Positions 27,365-35,519 of a stretch of 64,000 nucleotides of DNA are shown here, piece after piece (position 1 is the first letter of the stretch; every line of letters begins with the position of its first letter). The stretch comes from CAKZNE01 sp040222435 (GTDB taxonomy: Bacteria; Bacteroidota; Bacteroidia; Flavobacteriales; Schleiferiaceae): assembly GCA_965212245.1 (NCBI GenBank), contig OZ243107.1:1550001-1614000 (forward strand), written 5' to 3'. The notes beneath the pieces were generated by a model that was given only the letters and a program-made list of their open reading frames with translations, was not told the origin of the DNA and did not search any database. The translations under genes were made by a program, and so were the position numbers.

Positions 27365-28384
27365 ATGTCGAAAAAAGAAGTCCTGCATACTTGGAAATCC
27401 TATTTTAAGAATAGGGGTTTAAAGGAAGACACCTTTAAAAAGTATATTGAATACATTGAAGTTCTATTAGAGAACAATGTTCCTATTATTCTTAATTTCG
27501 AGCACCTATCTCTATTACAAGGCAGGACAAGTGAATACTTATCCTCAGTTGTTAATTCACCTGAAAACCACTATCGAGAATTTAAAATAAAAAAACGTTC
27601 TGGAGGTCAAAGAATAATAACCGCACCATTTCCCGCACTTCTTGAAATGCAATATTGGATTTATGAGAATATTCTTAAAACAATATCAATCAACCCTACT
27701 GCTCATGGGTTTACTCATAAAAAGTCAATAATAACTAATTCTAAAATTCATGCTGGTCAGAATGAATTGTTAAAAATGGACTTAAAGGATTTCTTCCCCT
27801 CAATCAATATTAATAGGATAATTTTCATTTTTAAACAATTAGGATATCCAAATTCAATTTCCTTTTATTTAGCGTCTATATGTTCTTATGACGAAGCACT
27901 GCCCCAAGGTACACCAACAAGTCCAATTTTAAGTAATATTGTTTCTCGTAGATTAGATAGTCGTTTAATCAAATTTGCAAAGCGATATGAACTAAGATAT
28001 TCAAGATATGCGGATGATATTACATTTTCAGGGGACAGAGTCCCTGCTAAACTGATAAACTACATTTCTGATATTGTTTCAGACGAAGGATTTGAAGTAA
28101 ATACTGAAAAAACCCGACTATATAAAAAGAAAAGTAAAAGGATTGTTACAGGGATCTCCGTTGCTGGACAAGAAATAAAAATCCCAAGAAATTATAAAAG
28201 AGAACTAAAACAAGAGTTACATTTTATATTGAAATATGGTTTAAAATCTCATATTTCAAAAAAGAAGATTAGAGATGCTAATTACATATATTCACTACTC
28301 GGAAAAGTAAACTTTTGGCTATCAGTTGAGCCTAAAAATGAATTTGCTTTAAATGCTAAGAAAAAGTTAATGGAATATTTATAA
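27365..28384 (+). CDS. Retron reverse transcriptase
   Basis: This 339-residue RT has all core motifs: RSGGQRIITAP (78-88), LKMDLKDFFPSI (136-147), the NPTAH sequence (110-114) in the place of the retron NAXXH motif, QGTPTSP (181-187), the catalytic YADD (215-218) in a YSRYADDITFSG context, and VTG (251-253), the retron-specific triplet used to contact the msr. No maturase, endonuclease or other added domain is present, which excludes a group II intron. The C-terminal 70 residues form the basic thumb. It is downstream of a complete msr-msd RNA and PRTase/winged-helix genes. The RT should make a branched msDNA primed from the 2'-OH of a guanosine. Confidence 0.95.
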   Translation: MSKKEVLHTWKSYFKNRGLKEDTFKKYIEYIEVLLENNVPIILNFEHLSLLQGRTSEYLSSVVNSPENHYREFKIKKRSGGQRIITAPFPALLEMQYWIYENILKTISINPTAHGFTHKKSIITNSKIHAGQNELLKMDLKDFFPSININRIIFIFKQLGYPNSISFYLASICSYDEALPQGTPTSPILSNIVSRRLDSRLIKFAKRYELRYSRYADDITFSGDRVPAKLINYISDIVSDEGFEVNTEKTRLYKKKSKRIVTGISVAGQEIKIPRNYKRELKQELHFILKYGLKSHISKKKIRDANYIYSLLGKVNFWLSVEPKNEFALNAKKKLMEYL

Positions 28385-28396
28385 TAATAAAACACT

Positions 28397-28422
28397 ACCT
28401 ACAACAATAGTAGCCGTTGCAC
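28397..28422. repeat. Right end of the retron cassette (shortened attC-like site)
   Basis: ACCTACAAC (28397-28405) is the exact inverted complement of GTTGTAGGT at 25933-25941, the left end of the retron unit. After CAACAAT only a few bases remain before CCGTTGCAC (28414-28422), which repeats the CCGTTG found at the 25931 junction. The palindromic middle seen at 25807-25941 is missing, as if deleted. The proposed unit is 25934-28416. Confidence 0.6.
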
Positions 28423-28483
28423 AACCCCTCCAGAGTGAAAATAATGGATTAAATAGGAGCACTGAGTATCACCCTGTTAAAGT

Positions 28484-28593
28484 ATTTTTTACGAAATTAT
28501 CCTCGTTTTAAACGTTTAACCTTATTAAACTATTTATTTTCAAGTCTCTAAAATTACGAACTTGAAAAACGGGCTATTGCGTTTATGCAGTAG
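28484..28593. repeat. Palindromic repeat, copy B
   Basis: This is the second copy of the repeat at 25107-25215, with the same two blocks (28484-28511 and 28537-28593) and the inner pair TTCAAG/CTTGAA perfect here. It lies upstream of another lipoprotein gene, in the same position as copy A. About 65 bp between the retron end and this copy hold nothing recognisable. Confidence 0.6.
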
Positions 28594-28624
28594 TGGTGTG
28601 TAACTAAAAAAAGAAAAATTACGT

Positions 28625-29143
28625 ATGAAAAAAATTCTACTCTTTGCCATTATTATGAGTTTTATCCTGACAGGGTGCTCTCAAAACCTGTTCAACTTTA
28701 CACTTGTATCAACTAAAAGTATCGAACTTGAAAAGTTAAGTTCATTAAAAAGGTCTTCTGAAAAAGTTGTAGGTATAGACAAGACAAGTTTGATAATTAT
28801 GATGCCAACGAGGAAGACAACAATTGACCAAGCCATCACTAACACTATTGATGCAGTCCCCGGTTGCGTTGCATTGATGGATGGAGTTGTTTATTCCAAA
28901 TTTTGGTGGATTCCGTATTTATACGGTGAGCAAAAGTTTGTTATTGAAGCAACTCCTTTGATAGACCCTTCACTCACTCAAACCTCTGTTAATTTACCAA
29001 AATATGGTAAGGTTTTTATTAATAAAGAAGGAAATGTAGATTCGATTGAATCAGTTTCTGAAGCTAAATATTTAGCTGAAAAGAAAAAAATTGTTCAAAA
29101 TAGTTCTAAAGAGAATAAAAGCTACATACAACAAGGCATTTAG
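28625..29143 (+). CDS. Hypothetical lipoprotein
   Basis: This 172-residue protein has a lipoprotein signal ending ILTGC (Cys18). The mature part has a possible mixed alpha/beta fold (VVGIDKTSLIIMMPTRKTTIDQAITNTI, then PGCVALMDGVVYSKFWWIPYLYGEQKFVIEATPL) and a charged C-terminal tail. I do not recognise a named family, but this arrangement resembles small stress-type lipoproteins of Bacteroidota. It is AT-rich and follows repeat copy B. Confidence 0.7.
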   Translation: MKKILLFAIIMSFILTGCSQNLFNFTLVSTKSIELEKLSSLKRSSEKVVGIDKTSLIIMMPTRKTTIDQAITNTIDAVPGCVALMDGVVYSKFWWIPYLYGEQKFVIEATPLIDPSLTQTSVNLPKYGKVFINKEGNVDSIESVSEAKYLAEKKKIVQNSSKENKSYIQQGI

Positions 29144-29316
29144 TTTATAACGTTTAAACGGTGGTCAGTAAGGCTTTTGTCCCCCTCTAAGCTTAGCGTC
29201 CGCTACGCTTAGGTATCTACCCCACGTGCCCTCTTAGCTCTCCGTGTGGCCGGACCACAATCTGCTTTACACAGTGGCGTTGTAAAACATTTCCCAAAAC
29301 AGAGCGAATATTTAAT
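29144..29316. repeat. Structured intergenic palindrome in the island
   Basis: There is no coding signal. Outer GTGGTC (29161-29166) and GACCAC (29253-29258) are inverted, and an inner hairpin at 29187-29212 pairs CTAAGC/GCTTAG and AGCG/CGCT with one 2-base mismatch. The stretch lies between the convergent ends of the lipoprotein and the next gene and could be another attC-like site or a bidirectional terminator. Confidence 0.4.
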
Positions 29317-29916
29317 TTACGACTTTTCTTTAGGCTTGTACATAACAATAACCTGAACTAAAATAGCCAGGAAAACCAGTATGTAAATCTCAATTTGAGT
29401 AAATAACTCTATAGTATCAAGTGCACGTTTACTGATTGACATTTGTCGGCTTCCTTCATTAAGTTGAATTTTAGACAAATCATTAAGGTTATTCTTTAAA
29501 CTTTCGATGTGAGTAATAATTTGAGAGTTATCACTATAGCCGGAATTCAAAAATTGACTTTCAGAGTCTATTAAGGTTTGAATATTTGTTTTTAAATCTG
29601 CAAACACTTTTTCCTCCTTAGACGTCAATTTTGTTTGCTCAAACCTGGAAACTAAAGATTGTAAGTTATCGTTGACTTTTGAATTTTGATTTTGAAAAAA
29701 AGTGGAATCTGACAATGATACTGCTAATTCCTTCTGCTGAACTGACTTTAGCATTTCAAAAATTAAATCATTTGCTATCAATCTGTCCTGGTAGATCGTA
29801 ACCACTGAATCACGAACTCTTACAAAATTGTTTTTATCGATCAGATTTGTTGCAATGATTAAAACAAAAATCATTAGAATTCCGAGTATCCATTTTAACT
29901 TATCGTAAAACACCAT
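29317..29916 (-). CDS. Four-helix-bundle membrane sensor-like protein
   Basis: This 199-residue protein has a membrane helix near each end (about 8-26 and 172-191) and a long helical periplasmic region between them, matching the four-helix-bundle sensor of methyl-accepting proteins (DSVVTIYQDRLIANDLIFEMLKSVQQKELAVS, SQFLNSGYS and ALDTIELFTQIEIYILV). No kinase, HAMP or signalling domain follows; the protein ends seven residues after the second helix. It stands alone on the minus strand in the accessory island. It may be a truncated sensor or a stand-alone ligand-binding module. Confidence 0.65.
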   Translation of the reverse strand: MVFYDKLKWILGILMIFVLIIATNLIDKNNFVRVRDSVVTIYQDRLIANDLIFEMLKSVQQKELAVSLSDSTFFQNQNSKVNDNLQSLVSRFEQTKLTSKEEKVFADLKTNIQTLIDSESQFLNSGYSDNSQIITHIESLKNNLNDLSKIQLNEGSRQMSISKRALDTIELFTQIEIYILVFLAILVQVIVMYKPKEKS

Positions 29917-30418
29917 TTGCCTCTTTTTAAAAGATTAAACCTAATTCAAAAAATAAAAAACCTTACACAAAATGTGTATAATTCATTGCTGGTGAGAGCC
30001 TGTTTACGGAAGTCCTCCTGGACTTTCTATCTGTGATTTATTTACCCTTTAGTGCTTAAAGACGTAGCGAAATCACACACCGGCCCGTTTGTAGCCCGTA
30101 CCCCTCGGGTTAGGATTTCCGTTAGGGATAGACGAATATAAAATCTTTACGCAGGATCTGGCCTATTGTGATGAGCCAGGTGTATAACGCGCATTGTTGT
30201 CTGGCTAAACTTATCAAATCCTTTTTTGGTTATCAGCCGCCACTCTTAAGAAGGCAATCTCCGGAAAGTCTGGTTATTTAAACTTAAATTAAGGCTGGCG
30301 CAAGAGATGTGTGGCATGATTATATAGAGCCAATGCGTTTCCTTTAAAGTTCTCCGCAGGCCAGCCACCAGACTTTGCAGCGTGGCGGTTGGAGGTAATT
30401 TGAAAATGAAAATACAAT
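29917..30418. other. Non-coding stretch of the island
   Basis: No open frame of note. A short hairpin AAGTCC/GGACTT (30010-30025) is present, and the stretch ends with CGGTTGGAGGT (30386-30396), which resembles the junction sequence at 25933 but lacks a clear partner. It may hold remains of attC-like sites. Confidence 0.35.
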
Positions 30419-30832
30419 ATGAGAGTAAGGCTTTATCTGGTTCTGATTTTGTTAACCACTTTAACGATTAGTAAGGGACAATATAGTCCGGCTGAACCAG
30501 ACTCATTGAATTGGGATAGTTATTCCAAAACCGAGCTACGACAACTATTTCTCGACATGAACGAGCACACGGAGGTTTACCAACTGGCAAAAAAATCAAG
30601 AAGGAACCATACCTGGAGTGTGATTTTTTACTCGATTGGTGCTCTATATGCAATTGGTGGACTTGCCAGCCTTAGCAATGCAATAAATGGTAATGACACA
30701 TACGGAATTGCAACCGGTGCCGCATTAGTTGGGTTAGGAGTTGGCACGGCAGGAATTTCTCTGGGAATCTGGCAATCCAAAAAATCAAAAAGAAAACTTC
30801 GAAGCGCTTTGGATCTATATCAAAAAAATTAA
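30419..30832 (+). CDS. Hypothetical small membrane protein
   Basis: This 137-residue protein has a signal peptide (1-20, ending SKGQ), a short charged region (about 21-60), two membrane segments (about 64-84 and 92-118, glycine- and alanine-rich) and a basic tail (KKSKRKLRSALDLYQKN). No family is recognised. It is the last gene of the accessory island on the plus strand. Confidence 0.6.
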   Translation: MRVRLYLVLILLTTLTISKGQYSPAEPDSLNWDSYSKTELRQLFLDMNEHTEVYQLAKKSRRNHTWSVIFYSIGALYAIGGLASLSNAINGNDTYGIATGAALVGLGVGTAGISLGIWQSKKSKRKLRSALDLYQKN

Positions 30833-31105
30833 AAAAGAAAAACCGCCACAACATAAAATAAGTGCAAGTTGGCTTTGATCTCAACCCTTTAGAGGGTTAA
30901 TGGTAGACAGAGAAATATTCCGCTGTGTAGCTGATTTAACAGGGGTTCGATGGAACTGATGTAAATCACTCTTATATCGGGCTCGCATTCACTTCAATCG
31001 GTTATAATGCGGTATGCTTTGGCTCAGCTTAACGACTTAATGGTGTTTATCTAAAATCGGGCAAGGGCAGTTTGCCTTAAGCCAGGGGTGGTAGTATGGT
31101 AAAGA
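30833..31105. other. Right edge of the island, non-coding
   Basis: This stretch has no coding signal between the small membrane protein and the tag gene. CCGCCACAAC at 30843-30852 could be the partner of the 30386 sequence, but the match is partial. A GGTTCGAT near 30946 looks like a tRNA T-arm, but no tRNA folds around it. Confidence 0.35.
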
Positions 31106-31693
31106 TTATAAAGTAATTGCAGCTCCTGATTCTTTAACCTCTTTATACCGAAAGCAATCCGTAGTATGATCATTCACCATACCGCAGGCCTGCATATGCG
31201 CATAGATGGTAGTGGAACCTACAAATTTGAACCCCCGCTTTTTCAGGTCTTTACTCAACTGATCCGAAACATCCGTGGTAGCCGGAACCCCGGATAAATC
31301 TTCAGGTGTATTTTGTAAGGGTGTAAAATCTACAAATGACCATATATATTTACAGAAGCTACCCCATTCCTTTTGCACGTCTATAAAGCGCTGCGCATTA
31401 ATAATGGCTGAGTTTATCTTCAGGCGGTTGCGGATTATCCCGGAATCATTCATGAGGCGGGCTATGTCTTCTTCGGAAAAGGCAGCCACCTTATGGTAGT
31501 TGAAGTGGGCAAAAGCCTTCCGGAAATTTTCGCGCTTTTTAAGAATAGTGTACCAGCTCAGGCCGGCTTGGAACGTTTCCAGCACCAGGAATTCAAACAT
31601 TTTCTGATCATCCTGAACCGGTATACCCCATTCTGTATCGTGGTATTCTATATAAAGCGGATCACTGTTTACCCAGGCACAACGGTGTTTCAT
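31106..31693 (-). CDS. tag: DNA-3-methyladenine glycosylase I
   Basis: This 195-residue enzyme of the Tag family removes 3-methyladenine from alkylated DNA. The zinc ligands are in place: Cys5, His18, His176 and Cys180. The catalytic-site glutamate is Glu39 in FLVLETFQAGLSW. The length matches the family. It is 44 bp downstream of a MATE pump gene on the same strand. It marks the return to core sequence right of the island. Confidence 0.95.
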   Translation of the reverse strand: MKHRCAWVNSDPLYIEYHDTEWGIPVQDDQKMFEFLVLETFQAGLSWYTILKKRENFRKAFAHFNYHKVAAFSEEDIARLMNDSGIIRNRLKINSAIINAQRFIDVQKEWGSFCKYIWSFVDFTPLQNTPEDLSGVPATTDVSDQLSKDLKKRGFKFVGSTTIYAHMQACGMVNDHTTDCFRYKEVKESGAAITL

Positions 31694-31737
31694 AGTATCG
31701 GTTTAAAATGGCTATACAAGGTAGTAAATGCCACATC

Positions 31738-33147
31738 TTAAACTTCCACGGTTTTCCATTTTCCTTTTCTGAAAATGAGAATGGCCAGTATAGCCAATAA
31801 TGATTCGGATACGGCAATAGCCAGGAATACCCCAACCGGACCCCATTCCAGGTAAATCGCAGTAAAATAAGCCACCGGTAACTGGAAAAGCCAAAAGCTG
31901 ATCAGGTTTATCCAGGTAGGGGTTTTAGTATCTCCGGCACCGTTAAAAGCCTGGCTTACTACCATGCCGTAGGCATAAAAGAGATAACCACCGGCAATAA
32001 TCCTAAGGCAGAGAGAGCCATAGTAAATTACATCTGTGGCATCTGTAAAAAGGCGGATAAACTGGTTGGCAAACGCAATGTAGATTATAGATACAAATAC
32101 CATAAAATACATATTGTATTGAGCGGTTTTCCAAACTGATTTTTCGGCCCGTTCCGGCTGTTTGGCTCCCAGGTTCTGTCCCACCAGTGTGGCTGCAGCA
32201 TTACTCATACCCCACGAGGGCAGGATGGTAAACATAATAATGCGGATAGCTATGGTGTAACCGGCCAGCACTTCACTTCCAAATTCAGACATGATGCGCA
32301 TCAGGAAAAGCCAGCTGGAGGTTCCGATGAGGAACTGGCCTATACCCCCCAGGGAAATCCGGATCAGCCTCAGAGACATTTCAGCTTTAAAACGTAAGTC
32401 GGCCAGGCTTACCTTAATACGCCCTTTGCCATTGCTAAGCATATAACACTGGTAGAGCACGGCTACGCCCCGGCCAATGGTGGTGGCTATTGCGGCACCT
32501 TCTACACCAAAAGCGGGAACGGGGCCCAGGCCAAAAATAAAGAGGGGGTCCAGAAGAATGTTTAATCCATTAGCCAGCCAGAGTGAACGCATAGCGATAG
32601 AAGCATTACCTGCTCCTCTGAAAATAGCATTGATCAGGAAAATCATCATAATGGTAATGTTGCAACCAATCAGTATGCGGGTATAGCCGTAGCCTTCTTC
32701 AATAAGTTCCGGTTCCGCACCCATCAGGCCCAGTATCTCCTTAGGAAACAAGAGGCCGGCTATACCGGTAATTGCGGAGATGGCCATACCCAGTATAATG
32801 GCCTGAGCTGCGGTTAAGGAAGCTTTTTGATAATCCTTTTCACCTACTCTCCTGGATACCATGGCTGTAGCCGCCATGCTGAGACCAATGGCCAGGGCAT
32901 AAATGAGAGTTATTACAGATTCGGTTAAACCAATGGTAGCAATGGCATTGATACTTACCTGCGAAACGAAGAATATGTCCACCACCGCAAATAAGGATTC
33001 CATAACCATCTCCAGTATCATGGGGATGGAAAGCATAAAAATAGCTTTGCGAATACTGCCGGTGGTAAAATCCTGTTCACTGCCGTTTACGGCCAGGCGC
33101 AGGTTGGAAAAGAATTTACGGAGAAGGTTTAATCTATGTGAGGGCAT
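31738..33147 (-). CDS. MATE-family efflux transporter
   Basis: This 469-residue protein has twelve membrane helices in two homologous halves and typical MATE sequences (SIPMILEMVMESLFAVVDIFFVSQ near the start and GWGMSNAAATLVGQNLGAKQPERAE in the second half). MATE pumps expel cationic drugs and metabolites in exchange for Na+ or H+. It is followed by tag in the same direction. The substrate cannot be predicted. Confidence 0.92.
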   Translation of the reverse strand: MPSHRLNLLRKFFSNLRLAVNGSEQDFTTGSIRKAIFMLSIPMILEMVMESLFAVVDIFFVSQVSINAIATIGLTESVITLIYALAIGLSMAATAMVSRRVGEKDYQKASLTAAQAIILGMAISAITGIAGLLFPKEILGLMGAEPELIEEGYGYTRILIGCNITIMMIFLINAIFRGAGNASIAMRSLWLANGLNILLDPLFIFGLGPVPAFGVEGAAIATTIGRGVAVLYQCYMLSNGKGRIKVSLADLRFKAEMSLRLIRISLGGIGQFLIGTSSWLFLMRIMSEFGSEVLAGYTIAIRIIMFTILPSWGMSNAAATLVGQNLGAKQPERAEKSVWKTAQYNMYFMVFVSIIYIAFANQFIRLFTDATDVIYYGSLCLRIIAGGYLFYAYGMVVSQAFNGAGDTKTPTWINLISFWLFQLPVAYFTAIYLEWGPVGVFLAIAVSESLLAILAILIFRKGKWKTVEV

Positions 33148-33453
33148 GAGAATGCAGAATTATGTGGTAAAAAAAGAGAAAAAACGACAAGGAAACGGTT
33201 CTATCAGGCCGTTTTCGGAATATCTGGCGTAGTGGTGACCAGCTTTTTAATTGTCGTAATCATAATTCTTAGAGCTTCATAGCGGTGCAAAGTTGAACAG
33301 AAAATTCGTAATGAATTGGATGTGGGCTGATTTTTTTTGAACGCCAGTTAGCCTGAATACGGATTCCTTATTCCTATGTGATTTTAGGATGAGCTGCCGG
33401 AGATCAGCGGAATTGGTTAATTTGCATATGTCTTTCAGCATTTGACCTTTTGC

Positions 33454-35514
33454 ATGAAGAAAAAACGTAAATCAGAACTCTCCAAATTATCGTTGGATAT
33501 TATTCTATCGGGCTTCGTTATTGTAATGGGTGTTTTACTGGTGTTTTGGGTTTGGGTAATGTACAGTAGGAATCAAAGAGAGAATCTAAAGCACAATACC
33601 ATTTTAACGGGTCAGCTTACGGCTCAGCAACTTCACACCGTTATTTCATCAGATATTCAACGTCTTGAAAATTTAAAAGTGAGGATTGAGATCACCAGTG
33701 GCGACTATTTTCAATATTGGTCTCACGATGCACGTATCCTTTTGCAGCAAAACTCTTCCTTTCGTTTTATAGAATGGATAGACAGTACGATGGTCATCCG
33801 CAGGGTAGAGCCTCCGGCAGGAAATGAAGAAGTGGTAAACCTGGATATTGCTCTGATAGAATACAGAAGGAATGGTTGGCTGAGGCATGTGGCGGATAGT
33901 ACCGCTAATATTACGAATTGGGTAAACCTTACCCAGGGCGGCCAGGCTTTTTTAGTAGATATACCGGTTTATTACGGTAACCGTTTCCAGGGAACGATAA
34001 CCGGTGGAATGGATTTTACCAACGCTTTTACATCTATATTAAAGGATACAGAAGACTATGCCGTGCAGCTAACAGACCCGGCTGGTACAGTTTTCTTTGA
34101 ATACAATGTGCCGGAAAATTATCAGGTTTCCCCGGATTTATTGTATTCAGAAGAGTTGGCTATTGATGCATCCGGGGAAACCATATGGACGCTACAGTTT
34201 TTTCCAAGGCCCCAGTTCATCCAATCATATGGCCGTAGCCTGGGCTTATCCGGCCTTGTGGTAGGGCTGTCCATTTCCGTTTTATTGGGTGTCATTTCCT
34301 ATTATGCTCAAAGAGCGTCCGCAGAAGCCAGGCGGGTGCATGTGGTCAATAAAAAGTTAAAAAGGCTTAATGTAGCACTTTCTGAAGAGCGTAAAAAGGC
34401 GGATCAGGCCTCACAAACCAAAACCGAATTCCTGGCCAATATGAGCCATGAGATCCGCACACCCCTCAACGCTATTCTTGGGTTTATTGAGGTGCTGAAA
34501 AATATGGAACTTGAGGAAGAAAAGCAGAAGTACCTGAATATGATGGACTTTTCTTCTAAGAACCTTCTTTCACTGGTGGATGATATTTTGGAGATTGATA
34601 AAATAGAGTCCGGTAAACTCACTCTGCGGGAAGAAGCTTTCTCTCCACAGCTCGAGTTGCAAAATCTGGTGCAGGTATTCAGGATGGGTTTTGAGGAAAA
34701 AGGCCTTAGCCTGGATTTTAGCTGTACGTGTACGGGTCAGAAAAAGGCTATAGGTGATACCGGCAAGTTCAACCAGATCATTACCAACCTGCTTCGTAAT
34801 TCTTTCAAATTCACCCATGAAGGAGGGGTAACCGTAAGGTGTGATGAAAAGGTGGAAGCTGATAGATTAATAGTGGAGATCCGGATTAAAGATACCGGAA
34901 TAGGCATACCTGAGAATAAGCTTACTACCATTTTTGACCGCTTTGCACAGGTAGACAGCAGCCTGCGCAGGAAACATGAGGGAAGTGGTTTAGGCCTGGC
35001 GATAACTTACCAGTTGGTGCAAAAAATGGGAGGAACCATTTCAGTAAGCAGCGAGTCGGGAAAAGGAAGTGAGTTTGTAGTGAATTTAGTGCTTAAGCGG
35101 GCAGAAGAAAAAGCGGTAGGAAGCAGCATGAATGCCAATAAGGATGTTTCCTTTAAAGGAAAAAAGATACTGATAGTTGAGGATAATGCCCTGAACGTAA
35201 TGGTACTGCAAAAGGTATTGGAGCAACTGAACATTGAAACCGATGTAGCCGAAAATGGAATAGTGGCTTTGGATAAGGTGGCGGAAAACCACTATGACCT
35301 GGTTTTTATGGATGTCCACATGCCCGAACTCGATGGCTTTGAGGCCACGCGGATCATCCGCAAGAAAAATAAGGAATTGGTCATTATCGGCTTGTCTGCC
35401 AACGTAACCAAAGAAGCATTGGAAGAAGCACAGCAAGTGGGTATGCAGGATTATATGACCAAGCCCTTCTCACGCCAGAAGCTGATTCAGTTCCTAACGC
35501 AGTATGCCAGTTAA
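33454..35514 (+). CDS. Hybrid sensor histidine kinase/response regulator
   Basis: From the ATG at 33454 the protein has 686 residues; an in-frame TTG at 33442 is less likely. It has an inner-membrane helix (about 14-36), a periplasmic sensor of about 210 residues with CHASE-like features, a second helix (about 262-283), a short coil, and a HisKA domain with the phospho-acceptor His332 in MSHEIRTPLNA. A HATPase domain follows with N, G1 (DTGIGIP) and G2 (GSGLGLAI) boxes. The C-terminal receiver has Asp620 in FMDVHMPELDG. It should sense an extracellular signal and relay phosphate to a partner not encoded here. It converges with a glycosyltransferase gene 5 bp away. Confidence 0.93.
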   Translation: MKKKRKSELSKLSLDIILSGFVIVMGVLLVFWVWVMYSRNQRENLKHNTILTGQLTAQQLHTVISSDIQRLENLKVRIEITSGDYFQYWSHDARILLQQNSSFRFIEWIDSTMVIRRVEPPAGNEEVVNLDIALIEYRRNGWLRHVADSTANITNWVNLTQGGQAFLVDIPVYYGNRFQGTITGGMDFTNAFTSILKDTEDYAVQLTDPAGTVFFEYNVPENYQVSPDLLYSEELAIDASGETIWTLQFFPRPQFIQSYGRSLGLSGLVVGLSISVLLGVISYYAQRASAEARRVHVVNKKLKRLNVALSEERKKADQASQTKTEFLANMSHEIRTPLNAILGFIEVLKNMELEEEKQKYLNMMDFSSKNLLSLVDDILEIDKIESGKLTLREEAFSPQLELQNLVQVFRMGFEEKGLSLDFSCTCTGQKKAIGDTGKFNQIITNLLRNSFKFTHEGGVTVRCDEKVEADRLIVEIRIKDTGIGIPENKLTTIFDRFAQVDSSLRRKHEGSGLGLAITYQLVQKMGGTISVSSESGKGSEFVVNLVLKRAEEKAVGSSMNANKDVSFKGKKILIVEDNALNVMVLQKVLEQLNIETDVAENGIVALDKVAENHYDLVFMDVHMPELDGFEATRIIRKKNKELVIIGLSANVTKEALEEAQQVGMQDYMTKPFSRQKLIQFLTQYAS

Positions 35515-35519
35515 GATGT

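Noticed and set aside
27365..28384. Group II intron or diversity-generating RT
   Set aside because: There is no maturase or endonuclease domain, no intron ends and no variable repeat; the VTG motif and msr-msd RNA identify a retron.
25216..28416. Transposon with terminal inverted repeats
   Set aside because: The inverted ends are only nine bases, differ between the two adjacent units, and no transposase or target duplication is present; the cassette reading explains the pattern better.
25107..28593. CRISPR array
   Set aside because: There are only two repeat copies, 3.3 kb apart and with genes between; no short regular spacers are present.
30386..30852. Third cassette (CGGTTGGAGGT with CCGCCACAAC) around the small membrane protein
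   Set aside because: The two ends match only in part, so it is not claimed as a cassette; it was kept as a remark in the flanking entries.
30940..30965. tRNA-like T-arm GGTTCGAT
   Set aside because: No acceptor, D or anticodon arm can be formed around it.
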